Part shown: positions 10,181 through 18,246 of the stretch, piece after piece | How positions within the stretch are numbered: position 1 is the first letter of the stretch | Layout: each line of letters starts with the position of its first letter | Assembly: GCF_022869825.1 (NCBI RefSeq) | Contig: NZ_CP094971.1 | Span: 2,557,501 to 2,621,500, forward strand | Direction: 5' to 3' | Source: Clostridium sp. BJN0001 | Lineage (GTDB): Bacteria > Bacillota > Clostridia > Clostridiales > Clostridiaceae | DNA: 64,000 nucleotides | The notes under the pieces: generated by a model | What the model saw: only the letters and a program-made list of their open reading frames with translations | Told to the model about the DNA's origin: nothing | Database searches by the model: none | Translations under genes and position numbers: made by a program

Positions 10181-12086
10181 ATAATTATTTTATTTAGCGT
10201 CCTCTCACACCACCGTACGTACCGTTCGGTATACGGCGGTTCATCAGAAATTAATGTATCATTTGATATGTTTGTGTTAGACTAATAAATCCTAGAGATT
10301 CTAGGTATTTATTATTTAGAGAGTTGTTTAGTATAGGGCTTTTGGAGATTCTCCAATAGCCTTTTCTTGTATTTGCATATTCCCATGCTTTGTATTTATT
10401 GATTCCTAGTTTAGCTAAATTTCTTTGTTTAGTGCTAATCTTCTTCCATTGTTTCCATATGCAAGCTCTTAGTCTTCTTCTAATCCATTTGTCTAGTTCT
10501 ACTAGCTTTCCGCGAGCGTTAGCAATTCCATAATAATTAATCCACCCTCTTGTGATTTGATTTAATTTTAATAGTCTGTATTCCATGCTAATTCCTTTAT
10601 TTCTATTAGTATAGAATTTGACCTTCTCCTTAAATCTCTTTAGGGATTTCTCATGGATTCTTATTTCTGCTCCGCTTCTCGAAAAGTAAAACGAAAATCC
10701 TAAAAATTTTCGTTTAGATACAAAGTCTACTGCACTTTTATCCTTATTTACTTTAAGCTTTAAATTATTTTCAATTATATTTGTCATAGATTTCATTACT
10801 CTAAGTCCTGCTCTTTTACTTTTGACATATACATTATTATCATCTGCATATCTGCAAAATTTGTGACCTCGTCTTTCAAGTTCTTTATCTAATTCATCTA
10901 ACATTATATTAGCTAATAATGGACTTAACGGACCACCTTGCGGTGTTCCTTCTTCACTTGTTACTGAAACCCCATTAATGAGAATTCCGCTTTTGAGGTA
11001 TTTTCTTATTAATGCTAACAATCTTTTGTCTTGTATCTTCTTTTCAAGTTTACTCATAAGAATATCATGATTAACTTTATCAAAGAATTTCTCTAAATCC
11101 ATATCTACAACCCATCTATTTCCTTGATTTATATATTGTTTTGATTTTGTTATAGCATCCTTTGCTCCTCTACGAGGACGGAATCCGAAACTATTTTCAG
11201 AAAATAAAGGTTCATATATTTTAGATAAAACTTGAGCAATAGCCTGTTGAATCAATCTATCTTGTACAGTTGGTATCCCTAATAATCTAATTCCACCATC
11301 TGGCTTGGATATTTCTTTTCTCCTTACAGGTGATGGGTTATATCTATTTTCTAGTAGTTTAGCTTTAATTGTTTCCCAGTGTTTCTTGATATGCTCACGA
11401 AGTTCATCGGTCTTCATTCCATCGACACCATGGCTACCTTTATTGCTAATTACTCTTTTAAGTGCTGAAAGCATATTATTTCTTTCTAGAACTTCTTCAA
11501 GTAATCTACTAGTATCAAATGCTCCATCGTTTACGCTTTCTCTATTTGGTAAAACCATAGGATTGCTCGGCACCTTTGATTTACCTTGAAGTTCCACTTC
11601 TACTTCCATCAATTGGTCTCTATATTGAGTTTTCTGCTTTCTTTGCAATTTCTTTGATTTATCCAAAGTTGTAAACCTCCTAACGTTCAGTCCTTCATCC
11701 GCTATCGCGATTAGCGGAGTTACTATGACTTCTGCTGACTTCTGATAGTTCAGCTATATATCACTATATAGGTTGTACCTAGAAACTTAATTTCTTTAGG
11801 CACTTATCTATCAGACCTCCCCAGGTAAGAACACGTACTTTCACCTCATCTATCTGCCACATTTACTCTTTCCGTTTCGGATAGTTATTGGGCTTTACTT
11901 TGTATAGCAAGTTCACCCACGGAATTGAGCCTCAGATGTGGTTCGTATTCCTCAGACCAAGGCTTTGCCGCCGACTTCCTTCAGATTCCACCTTGCGATG
12001 GACACCCTTGTCTTAAGCTAATGGTTGGCACTATCAGCCCCCATTACGGACTTTCACCGATTAGCACGTGCCCATGCTGGGCACAC
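10170..12086 (-). mobile_element. Group IIC-like intron inserted behind a terminator
   Basis: The ribozyme runs on the minus strand from GTGTGCCC at 12086 through about 420 nt of structured 5' RNA, the maturase gene, a domain V-like hairpin (CCGTATACC / GGTACGTACGG region, 10210-10235) and a domain VI hairpin (GCTAAATAA / TTATTTAGC, 10178-10200), ending near 10170 at CTCCTAC. The 5' exon is a terminator hairpin plus TTTTTTATA. This site choice, the compact RNA and the lack of an endonuclease domain fit the IIC class. Exact 3' boundary is inferred. Confidence 0.85.
10251..11666 (-). CDS. ltrA: Group II intron reverse transcriptase/maturase
   Basis: The 471-residue protein has the reverse transcriptase fingers/palm with GSHGVDGM (about residues 77-84), KPDGGIRLLGIPTV, the SFGFRPRRGAKDA block, EEGTPQGGPLSPLLANI and the catalytic RYADD at about 272-276, followed by the maturase domain X (RGWINYYG). 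There is no HNH endonuclease domain. It starts at TTG with AGGAGG 9 nt upstream. It should be required for splicing and retrohoming of the surrounding intron. The frame is intact. Confidence 0.95.
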   Translation of the reverse strand: MDKSKKLQRKQKTQYRDQLMEVEVELQGKSKVPSNPMVLPNRESVNDGAFDTSRLLEEVLERNNMLSALKRVISNKGSHGVDGMKTDELREHIKKHWETIKAKLLENRYNPSPVRRKEISKPDGGIRLLGIPTVQDRLIQQAIAQVLSKIYEPLFSENSFGFRPRRGAKDAITKSKQYINQGNRWVVDMDLEKFFDKVNHDILMSKLEKKIQDKRLLALIRKYLKSGILINGVSVTSEEGTPQGGPLSPLLANIMLDELDKELERRGHKFCRYADDNNVYVKSKRAGLRVMKSMTNIIENNLKLKVNKDKSAVDFVSKRKFLGFSFYFSRSGAEIRIHEKSLKRFKEKVKFYTNRNKGISMEYRLLKLNQITRGWINYYGIANARGKLVELDKWIRRRLRACIWKQWKKISTKQRNLAKLGINKYKAWEYANTRKGYWRISKSPILNNSLNNKYLESLGFISLTQTYQMIH

Positions 12087-12089
12087 TAT

Positions 12090-12122
12090 AAAAAATGTAC
12101 AGCTTTAAAAGCTGTACATTTT
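12090..12122 (-). terminator. Terminator of the secreted-protein gene; intron target site
   Basis: On the minus strand ATGTACAGCTT / AAGCTGTACAT with a 3-nt loop is followed by TTTTTT and ATA, after which the intron begins at once. Before insertion the hairpin would have served both the secreted-protein gene and the convergent LysR gene. Confidence 0.9.
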
Positions 12123-12125
12123 ATC

Positions 12126-12605
12126 CTACTTTGTAGCTACATCAACCATTCCGTTATCACCTTTATAATTTTCAGCACCAGGCTCTGTTATATGAAGAAC
12201 AATAATCTTATACTTCATTTTTGCTGGGATTTTACATTTAAATTTTAAAGTATAAACTTTATTAGTTGAATCTTTAGGAGATATAGTTACGCTCTCCTTC
12301 TTTAATGAATTTTCTTTATCTTGTTTTCCATTTTTTCCAAGTGTTGCAATCGGACATGGCTTTTCCTCTGTAAGAGATTGAATCCAGTAATTTTCTGGCA
12401 TGCAAGCCTTCTTTGGATCTACTTTTTTATCGTATGTAACTTCAATTGTATCTTCTGAAGCTTGACAAGCTGATACAATTTTAGGCATACTGCTTTTTTC
12501 TTTCTTTCCTGCCTCCAAAGCCTTTACATTTGCACTAGGAATTAGAAACATACCTAATGCTAATACTGTTGCAATCACTTTAATTTTTTTTAAATACTTA
12601 ATCAT
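12126..12605 (-). CDS. Small secreted protein, unknown function
   Basis: The 159-residue product starts with a Sec signal peptide (MIKYLKKIKVIATVLALGMF, probable cut after ANVKA). The mature part contains IEVTYDKKVDPKKACMPENY and a TLKFKCKIPAKMKYKI segment, which resembles the beta-sandwich, Ig-like modules of Firmicute surface proteins, with a few Cys residues. I do not recognise a family. It stands alone between YeiH and the intron; the terminator downstream is intact. Confidence 0.6.
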   Translation of the reverse strand: MIKYLKKIKVIATVLALGMFLIPSANVKALEAGKKEKSSMPKIVSACQASEDTIEVTYDKKVDPKKACMPENYWIQSLTEEKPCPIATLGKNGKQDKENSLKKESVTISPKDSTNKVYTLKFKCKIPAKMKYKIIVLHITEPGAENYKGDNGMVDVATK

Positions 12606-12707
12606 TGGCTACTCTCCTTTTTTGATTTGTTTTACCCACTTAGTTTTTATAAAATTTAAAATTTTATTCATTTAAATTTTATTTTAAGAGTAACCTGCTA
12701 TTTTTTC

Positions 12708-13706
12708 TTACCAAATATGTAATAAATGCTGCATAAATAATGATACAAATATTATTGCTATCCAGCAGAATAAACCAAGTATAATAGGCTTTCCACCTGT
12801 TTTTATTAATTTAACAATATTCGTATTTAATCCTATAGCACCCATAGCCATTGTAATGCAGAATTTTCCGAGTTCTGTTAATGGTTTTGTTATTGATACA
12901 CTTAAATTTAAAAATGTACTTAAAACTGATGCTAATAAGAAAAATAATACAAACCATGGAAATACCTTAGTAAACTTTACTGAGGTTGCAACCTGCTTTT
13001 TAGAACGATAAAACGCAAGAAATAATGTAATTGGTATAATTGCAAGTGTTCTTGTAAGTTTAACTATTGTTGCATAATTTAAAGCAACATTATTTCCATA
13101 CATGCTTGACCATGTTTCACCTGCTGCAACAACAGAAGATGTATCATTAATTGCAGTTCCTGCCCACATTCCAAATCCTGTATCACTAAAATGAAACATG
13201 CTTCCGATTATTGGGAAAGCAAATGCTGCTATTATATTAAATAGAAAAATTACTGAAATTGATCTTGCAATATCAGAATCGTCTGCATCTATAACTGGTG
13301 CTGTAGCTGCAATTGCAGATCCTCCACATATAGATGAACCAACACCTATCAAAATAGCAGTATTTGACTCTATTTTCATAATTCTGCTAAATACATATGA
13401 AACAATTAAAGATGTTGATATTGTTGATACTATGATTATTAACGACTGGCTTCCAACTCTATATATTTGATATAAATTCATTGAAAATCCAAGTAAAACT
13501 ATTGCATATTGAAGAATCTTTTTTGAAGTAAACTTGATTCCAGTTTCAAAATATTCTTTTCTTGGTATAAATGCTATAATAAGTCCTAAAATTATTCCAA
13601 ATACAGGTCCTCCTATAATTGAAAATTGCTTACCCAAAAACCATGCAACAAGCCCTATTAAAAAGCTTAACGCTATGCCTTGGTAATTTTTTTTAATAAA
13701 ATCCAT
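12708..13706 (-). CDS. YeiH/UPF0324-family membrane protein, putative sulfate exporter
   Basis: The 332-residue protein has about ten hydrophobic segments and the family signatures IGVGSSICGGSAIAATAPVI and GTAINDTSSVVAAG. Members are annotated as putative sulfate exporters; substrate is not proven. The divergent LysR gene at 13832 is the usual partner (YeiE/CysB-like), which supports control by sulfur status. Confidence 0.88.
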   Translation of the reverse strand: MDFIKKNYQGIALSFLIGLVAWFLGKQFSIIGGPVFGIILGLIIAFIPRKEYFETGIKFTSKKILQYAIVLLGFSMNLYQIYRVGSQSLIIIVSTISTSLIVSYVFSRIMKIESNTAILIGVGSSICGGSAIAATAPVIDADDSDIARSISVIFLFNIIAAFAFPIIGSMFHFSDTGFGMWAGTAINDTSSVVAAGETWSSMYGNNVALNYATIVKLTRTLAIIPITLFLAFYRSKKQVATSVKFTKVFPWFVLFFLLASVLSTFLNLSVSITKPLTELGKFCITMAMGAIGLNTNIVKLIKTGGKPIILGLFCWIAIIFVSLFMQHLLHIW

Positions 13707-13831
13707 TCTTATTCCTCCCTCTTCGTTACTATCTTATCATCTAGCAATCATAATATAAAATTATTTATTTTTATATATCAATAAAAATATGTTATGATAT
13801 ATAAAATAATACAATTTTAAAAGGAGAAAAC

Positions 13832-14704
13832 ATGCTTGATTTTAGAATATATACTTTTCTTAACGTGTGTAAATATATGAATTTCACAAAAGCAGCTAAT
13901 AAATTATGTATTACACAGCCTGCAGTATCTCAGCATATTAAATATTTAGAAAAAGAATATAATACAAAATTTTTTGAGTATGAAGGTAAAAAAATAAGCC
14001 TTACAAAAGAAGGCAGTATTTTTTATGAAGCAGCTCTTACAATGAGCCATGATGACAAATTTTTAAAAGAAAAAATTAATCAAAGAAACAAAAATATTAG
14101 AAGTTTAAAATTCGGAGCAACTTTAACTATAGGTGAATTTATTTTACCTAATAAGCTTCATAATTACTTAAAAGTTAATGATATTTCAGATGTCACTATG
14201 ATAGTTGAAAATACATCAACTCTTTTACATAAATTAAAACATGGAGAAATAGATTTTGCATTAATTGAAGGATACTTTGTAAAAAATGAATATGACTATA
14301 TAATTTATTCAAAAGAGAATTATATCTGTGTTTCTGGTCCTGAATATAAATTTAAAAAAAGCGCAAAAAAATTAGAAGATCTTTTATCTGAAACTCTTAT
14401 AACAAGGGAAAAAGGTTCTGGGACACGAGATATACTTGAAAGGAACTTAGAAAGACATAACCTTACTATAAATGATTTTAACAAAAAATATCAGGTTGGC
14501 AATATAAATGCTATAAAAAGCCTTGTTAAAAACAATATGGGAATTACTTTTCTATATGAAGTAGCTGTAGAAGAAGAATTAAAAAAAGGACTATTAAAAA
14601 AAATAGAAATTGATGATCTTCAAAAAAATCACAATTTCTATTTTATATGGAGAAAAGGGAGTATATTTTCTAATCTTTATAAAACACTTGCTAAAAATCT
14701 TTAA
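13832..14704 (+). CDS. LysR-family regulator divergent from yeiH
   Basis: A 290-residue LysR protein with the HTH NFTKAANKLCITQPAVSQHIKYLEKEY in the first 45 residues and a CysB/YeiE-type effector domain. AAAAGGAG lies 8 nt before the ATG. The 125-bp intergenic region to the YeiH gene would hold both promoters. The last 4 bp overlap the convergent MATE gene. Confidence 0.88.
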   Translation: MLDFRIYTFLNVCKYMNFTKAANKLCITQPAVSQHIKYLEKEYNTKFFEYEGKKISLTKEGSIFYEAALTMSHDDKFLKEKINQRNKNIRSLKFGATLTIGEFILPNKLHNYLKVNDISDVTMIVENTSTLLHKLKHGEIDFALIEGYFVKNEYDYIIYSKENYICVSGPEYKFKKSAKKLEDLLSETLITREKGSGTRDILERNLERHNLTINDFNKKYQVGNINAIKSLVKNNMGITFLYEVAVEEELKKGLLKKIEIDDLQKNHNFYFIWRKGSIFSNLYKTLAKNL

Positions 14705-16065
14705 TTAGCAGTAACAGCAGTTAAATTAACCATCCATTTCTTTCTTCTAAGTACAACAATAGTAATTATAAATCTTACAAACTCTTCGAAAGATATGAAC
14801 ATATAGACAACAGGGAGAGATAAATTAAATACGAAAGCCATAATAAATCCAAGTGGAATTCCTATAACCCAAGTACCTAAAAGATCCATATAAAGAGTTA
14901 TTTTAGTTTCTCCACCACTTCTTATAATTCCTCCTGCTCCTACCATGTTGGAAATCTTTATCCAAACTACAAAAGCATAAGCTATTACCATTTTATATGT
15001 AAGATTTACTACGCTTGTATCAACATTAAATAATGCTACATAGTATCTATTTACTATAAACAATATTCCTGCAAGAATTATTCCTCCAAATATACTAATT
15101 TTCATAAAGAATCTGCTATAATTATATGCTTCTTCCTTATTTCCTTCACCTAGAAGATTACCAACTATTATTCCAGATGCAGCAGCTATTCCTTGAAATA
15201 AACCTATACATGCATTTTGAATTGGATACGTAAGTGCCATTGCCGCCATTTCCGTTGTCCCCATTCTACTATATATAAGACTATAGAGTGTATCTCCAAG
15301 TCCCCATAAAAATTCATTAAGTATAACTGGTATAAGAATTATCATTATCTTTCTATAAAATGTTCCTTCTATCTTCATAATCGATTTATCAAACTCATAA
15401 TTTTTTATCTCTTTTATAAATGATATTATAAGAATAATACATTCAACATATACACTTATTACTGTTGCTATTGCTGCACCAATATAGCCAAGCTTTGGCA
15501 TGCCAAACTTTCCAAATATTAATACATAGTTAAGTCCTGTATTAACTGCAACAGAAGCCATTGATGCTAGTACAACTATTCTTATCTTTTTTATACTTCT
15601 TATATAAGCAGTAAGTAATGCTCTTAATGTCATAGGAATGAATGCAACTAAAAGAATTTTATAGTAATTTACTGCAACAGGAATTACATCTGTATCTTTT
15701 GTAAAAAATCCAATTATCTCTTTTGGAAAAATAAGCGATGGAATTAAAAATAATATAAATACCAATATAGCAAATATCAAATTTCCTACTAAAGATTCAA
15801 TCATGCATTTTTTATTTTTAGCACCAAAATACTGACTGACCATTATACCTACACAAGTACCTATAGATGTTATAGTAATTACAAAAAGATTAGGTATCTT
15901 ATAACCGATTCCGACACCTGCTACAGATGTAGTACCAAGCTGTCCTACCATAATCTGATCAATACCGCTTAAAGATGCGATAAGAATGTTTTGTAGTGAT
16001 ACAGGGACTGCAATTAAAAGTATTTGTTTCCAATATTCAAATAGTTTATTTTTTGACATCATCAT
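14701..16065 (-). CDS. MATE-family multidrug efflux transporter
   Basis: The 454-residue protein has twelve hydrophobic segments in two MatE repeats, with typical GIDQIMVGQLG and GAAIATVIS segments. MATE pumps export cationic drugs using Na+ or H+ gradients. Three successive in-frame ATGs begin the gene; the third is best spaced from GGAGAG. It follows a TrmB-type regulator gene by 18 nt and should be co-transcribed with it. Confidence 0.92.
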   Translation of the reverse strand: MMMSKNKLFEYWKQILLIAVPVSLQNILIASLSGIDQIMVGQLGTTSVAGVGIGYKIPNLFVITITSIGTCVGIMVSQYFGAKNKKCMIESLVGNLIFAILVFILFLIPSLIFPKEIIGFFTKDTDVIPVAVNYYKILLVAFIPMTLRALLTAYIRSIKKIRIVVLASMASVAVNTGLNYVLIFGKFGMPKLGYIGAAIATVISVYVECIILIISFIKEIKNYEFDKSIMKIEGTFYRKIMIILIPVILNEFLWGLGDTLYSLIYSRMGTTEMAAMALTYPIQNACIGLFQGIAAASGIIVGNLLGEGNKEEAYNYSRFFMKISIFGGIILAGILFIVNRYYVALFNVDTSVVNLTYKMVIAYAFVVWIKISNMVGAGGIIRSGGETKITLYMDLLGTWVIGIPLGFIMAFVFNLSLPVVYMFISFEEFVRFIITIVVLRRKKWMVNLTAVTAN

Positions 16066-16083
16066 CTCTCCTTCATTTAATTT

Positions 16084-16875
16084 TTAATCTCTTCTATTTT
16101 CAAGTAGAGTATTTAATTTAATATCATCATTTATTAGTTCTCTCTTTTCTTTTTGTTTAAGTTTTAACATATAGATATCATGATGAATATGCTCTGACAC
16201 AATCTTTGCAAGCAGTTTATCTTCTGTGAATGTTCCTTTAAGATTTATATTTTCAGCATCTGATGAACATATAAGAGTATATTTTAAATCAGCAACCATC
16301 ATAAGTCTTATTTCCTTAGGAAGATTATGATTATTTTCAGGATACCTATATAATTCAACTGGTAAATCGTGCTTATCCATAGGTCCATATGAGAAAATAA
16401 TTATCCTGACATTTCTTTTTGATGCATTTAATATATCTTCCTTAAAAACATCTATATCGATACATGTATTGATATAAACTTCTTTTTCTGCTATTGATAA
16501 AAATTCTTTTGCTTTATTAATAAAGTTCTCAGTTCCTTTTAAATTGTAATAAACTACACTTTCTTCTTTACTTTTTAGATTTAAAAGTTCGTCTTTAAGA
16601 TTTTCAGTATTTTTCTCAAAATTGCTTTTTAACATATTAATCAGCACATCTGGATTTTTAGCCTTATACATATTTGTTTTATCTGCTACAAGATAAACAA
16701 TACCTTTATCGTAAAGATTATTTAATGCAGTATAAACAGATGATCTTGAAACATTAAGTTTCTTCGCTATTTGAGAACCATTAAGTTCATTAAATTTTAT
16801 CAAAGCTATGTATATTTTTGCCTCAACATTGTTAAAACCAAGGTTTTGTAATTTTTCTGTTATATCATCATACAT
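16084..16875 (-). CDS. TrmB-family transcriptional regulator
   Basis: The 263-residue protein starts MYDDITEKL after AGGAGG at a normal distance; the longer frame to 16965 has no ribosome site. It carries the TrmB winged helix (NNVEAKIYIALIKFNELNGSQIAKKLNVSR region in residues 16-45), a coiled coil, and a C-terminal effector domain. It is first in an operon with the MATE pump, and its promoter overlaps a perfect inverted repeat, so it probably represses itself and the pump until an inducer binds. Confidence 0.85.
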   Translation of the reverse strand: MYDDITEKLQNLGFNNVEAKIYIALIKFNELNGSQIAKKLNVSRSSVYTALNNLYDKGIVYLVADKTNMYKAKNPDVLINMLKSNFEKNTENLKDELLNLKSKEESVVYYNLKGTENFINKAKEFLSIAEKEVYINTCIDIDVFKEDILNASKRNVRIIIFSYGPMDKHDLPVELYRYPENNHNLPKEIRLMMVADLKYTLICSSDAENINLKGTFTEDKLLAKIVSEHIHHDIYMLKLKQKEKRELINDDIKLNTLLENRRD

Positions 16876-16889
16876 TTTTATTTCCTCCT

Positions 16890-16927
16890 GTTGTACATAT
16901 TGTACAACTTTATTTAAACGTATGCAA
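16890..16927 (-). promoter_or_regulatory. Promoter with overlapping operator for the TrmB-MATE operon
   Basis: The inverted repeat GTTGTACATATTGTACAAC (16890-16908) covers the -10 box TACAAT (16904-16899); TTGCAT (16927-16922) is the -35 with a 17-bp spacer. The ribosome site starts one base further downstream. A protein bound here would block transcription. Confidence 0.75.
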
Positions 16928-16943
16928 TAGTTTTCTAAAAATA

Positions 16944-16977
16944 AAAAAACTCCTAAATGCAGCATTTAAAAGTTTTT
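16944..16977. terminator. Terminator-like hairpin upstream of the TrmB operon
   Basis: AAAACTCCTAAATGC and AGCATTTAAAAGTTTT form an imperfect hairpin flanked by A and T runs. No annotated gene ends here. The 140 bp between it and the hairpin at 17118 holds no ORF; it includes the inverted repeat AAATTCC-GTA-GGAATTT near 17070-17090, and could be spacer or a small RNA. Confidence 0.4.
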
Positions 16978-17117
16978 CTTGTTTTTACCTATATATGTTT
17001 TAATTTATATTGTAGACTTATTTTAAAATTAATGAAGATGTATTTTAATAATTACAAATGTGGTGAAAATTCCGTAGGAATTTCAATTTATGTTTTTTTG
17101 ATCCTTGCGCAAAATAC

Positions 17118-17146
17118 AAAAGCTTTCGCATAAAGCGAAAGCTTTT
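17118..17146. terminator. Intrinsic terminator
   Basis: AAAAGCTTTCGC and GCGAAAGCTTTT with a 5-nt loop form a strong hairpin about 85 nt downstream of the 76-residue gene read on the minus strand. Confidence 0.7.
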
Positions 17147-17184
17147 AAATTCTAATTTTCTGTGATTTAGCAGAAACCCCCATC

Positions 17185-17228
17185 TTTGTCATTTGTCATT
17201 TATTATGTCCTTTGTCCTTTTTCATTTG
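17185..17228. repeat. Short degenerate tandem repeat
   Basis: TTTGTCATTTGTCATTTATT and GTCCTTTGTCCTTTTTCATT form a degenerate run of 7-mers (TTTGTCA/TTTGTCC) directly after the stop codon of the 76-residue gene. Such slippage-prone runs occur in other clostridial intergenic regions. Confidence 0.4.
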
Positions 17229-17459
17229 TTATTTTCCGCTGCATCCGCCTCTTTGAAATGAATCTGGTGATTCTTCCACATAATTAGTTCTATATGATGC
17301 TGATATTTCTGAAAGCTCCATCTTTCCATCTATATATGGCTGATACATATCGTATCCATCCACACATTCTTCACATCCTATATCACTATAACCTAAAGAT
17401 TTTTTTACTATCTCTTCTCTTTGCTGTTTTGTAGTATTTTTAATTAAATATTCATCCAT
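17229..17459 (-). CDS. Small clostridial Cys-containing protein, unknown function
   Basis: The 76-residue product begins MDEYLIKNTTKQQREEIVKK, contains GCEECVDGYDMYQPYIDGKMEL and ends in GGCSGK. The motif order (LIKNT...REEIV...C...YIDGKMEL) recalls a short conserved clostridial protein often labelled PurH without basis; it has no PurH domain. AAAGGAAAA lies before the ATG. It is downstream of the kdpE terminator, so it is probably its own unit. Confidence 0.6.
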   Translation of the reverse strand: MDEYLIKNTTKQQREEIVKKSLGYSDIGCEECVDGYDMYQPYIDGKMELSEISASYRTNYVEESPDSFQRGGCSGK

Positions 17460-17495
17460 TACTGTTTTTCCTTTCCTTTCAATTCTACTCTAAGA

Positions 17496-17542
17496 AAATT
17501 AGCTAAAGAGCCGTAGTAGATTTACGGCTCTTTAGCTAATTT
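17496..17542. terminator. Intrinsic terminator overlapping the kdpE stop codon
   Basis: A 20-bp perfect stem (17496-17515 with 17523-17542, inner arm AGAGCCGTA) includes the kdpE stop codon and is followed on the minus strand by TCTTAGAG after a short T run. Confidence 0.85.
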
Positions 17543-18246
17543 GCATTAATTCTAAGCATTCTATAACCAATTCCAACATGCGTTTGAATATATTTTGGAT
17601 TAGAAGGTGTTTCTTCTATTTTCTTTCTAAGTGTTGCCATAAAAACTCTAAGAGATGGCACATCACTAGGAAGTACATTTCCCCAAACTTCTTTTAAAAT
17701 AAAATTATGTGTAAGAACTTTTCCAACATTTCTTGCTAAAAGACACAATAATTTATATTCTATAGGAGTTAAATGAATTTCATTTTCTCCAATAAAAACA
17801 CACCCTGCTAAATAATCAATCTTTAAATCTCCATTTATAAATAAATTTGAATCTTCCCCATTTTTCTTTTCCTCAATATAATTAATACGTCTTAGAGTTA
17901 CTCTAAGTCTTGCTAAAAGTTCCTGAACACTAAATGGCTTTGTTATATAATCATCAGCACCCGAATCAAGCGCCTCTATTTTATCTTCATCTTCACTTCT
18001 TGCACTTACTACTATTATTGGTGTATTAGACCATGAACGCACTTTTTTTATTATTTCTACTCCATCCATATCAGGAAGTCCTAAATCAAGAATAATAATA
18101 TCCGGTCTATATGATACAGCTTCTACAATTGCTATACTCCCATTTTCTGCAATTCTATATTTATAATTCTGAGTTTCTAATGTAGTAGTTATAAGATTTC
18201 TTACTGCTTTATCATCTTCTACTACTAATATCTGCGGTTTATTCAC
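17536..18246 (-). CDS. kdpE: KdpE response regulator
   Basis: The 236-residue OmpR-type regulator has a receiver domain with phospho-acceptor Asp in IIILDLGLPDMDG (about residue 53), Lys in ITKPF, and a C-terminal winged helix (LTPIEYKLLCLLARNVGKVLTH). It overlaps kdpD by 8 bp. KdpE activates the kdp operon at low K+ or turgor when phosphorylated by KdpD. Confidence 0.93.
   Translation of the reverse strand: MNKPQILVVEDDKAVRNLITTTLETQNYKYRIAENGSIAIVEAVSYRPDIIILDLGLPDMDGVEIIKKVRSWSNTPIIVVSARSEDEDKIEALDSGADDYITKPFSVQELLARLRVTLRRINYIEEKKNGEDSNLFINGDLKIDYLAGCVFIGENEIHLTPIEYKLLCLLARNVGKVLTHNFILKEVWGNVLPSDVPSLRVFMATLRKKIEETPSNPKYIQTHVGIGYRMLRINAN

Noticed and set aside
11925-12248. Plus-strand ORF over the intron and secreted-protein gene
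   Set aside because: It runs through the ribozyme 5' region and the terminator and has no homology or ribosome site.
17229-17459. PurH function for the 76-residue protein
   Set aside because: It has none of the PurH domains or catalytic residues; the label seems to be inherited annotation.
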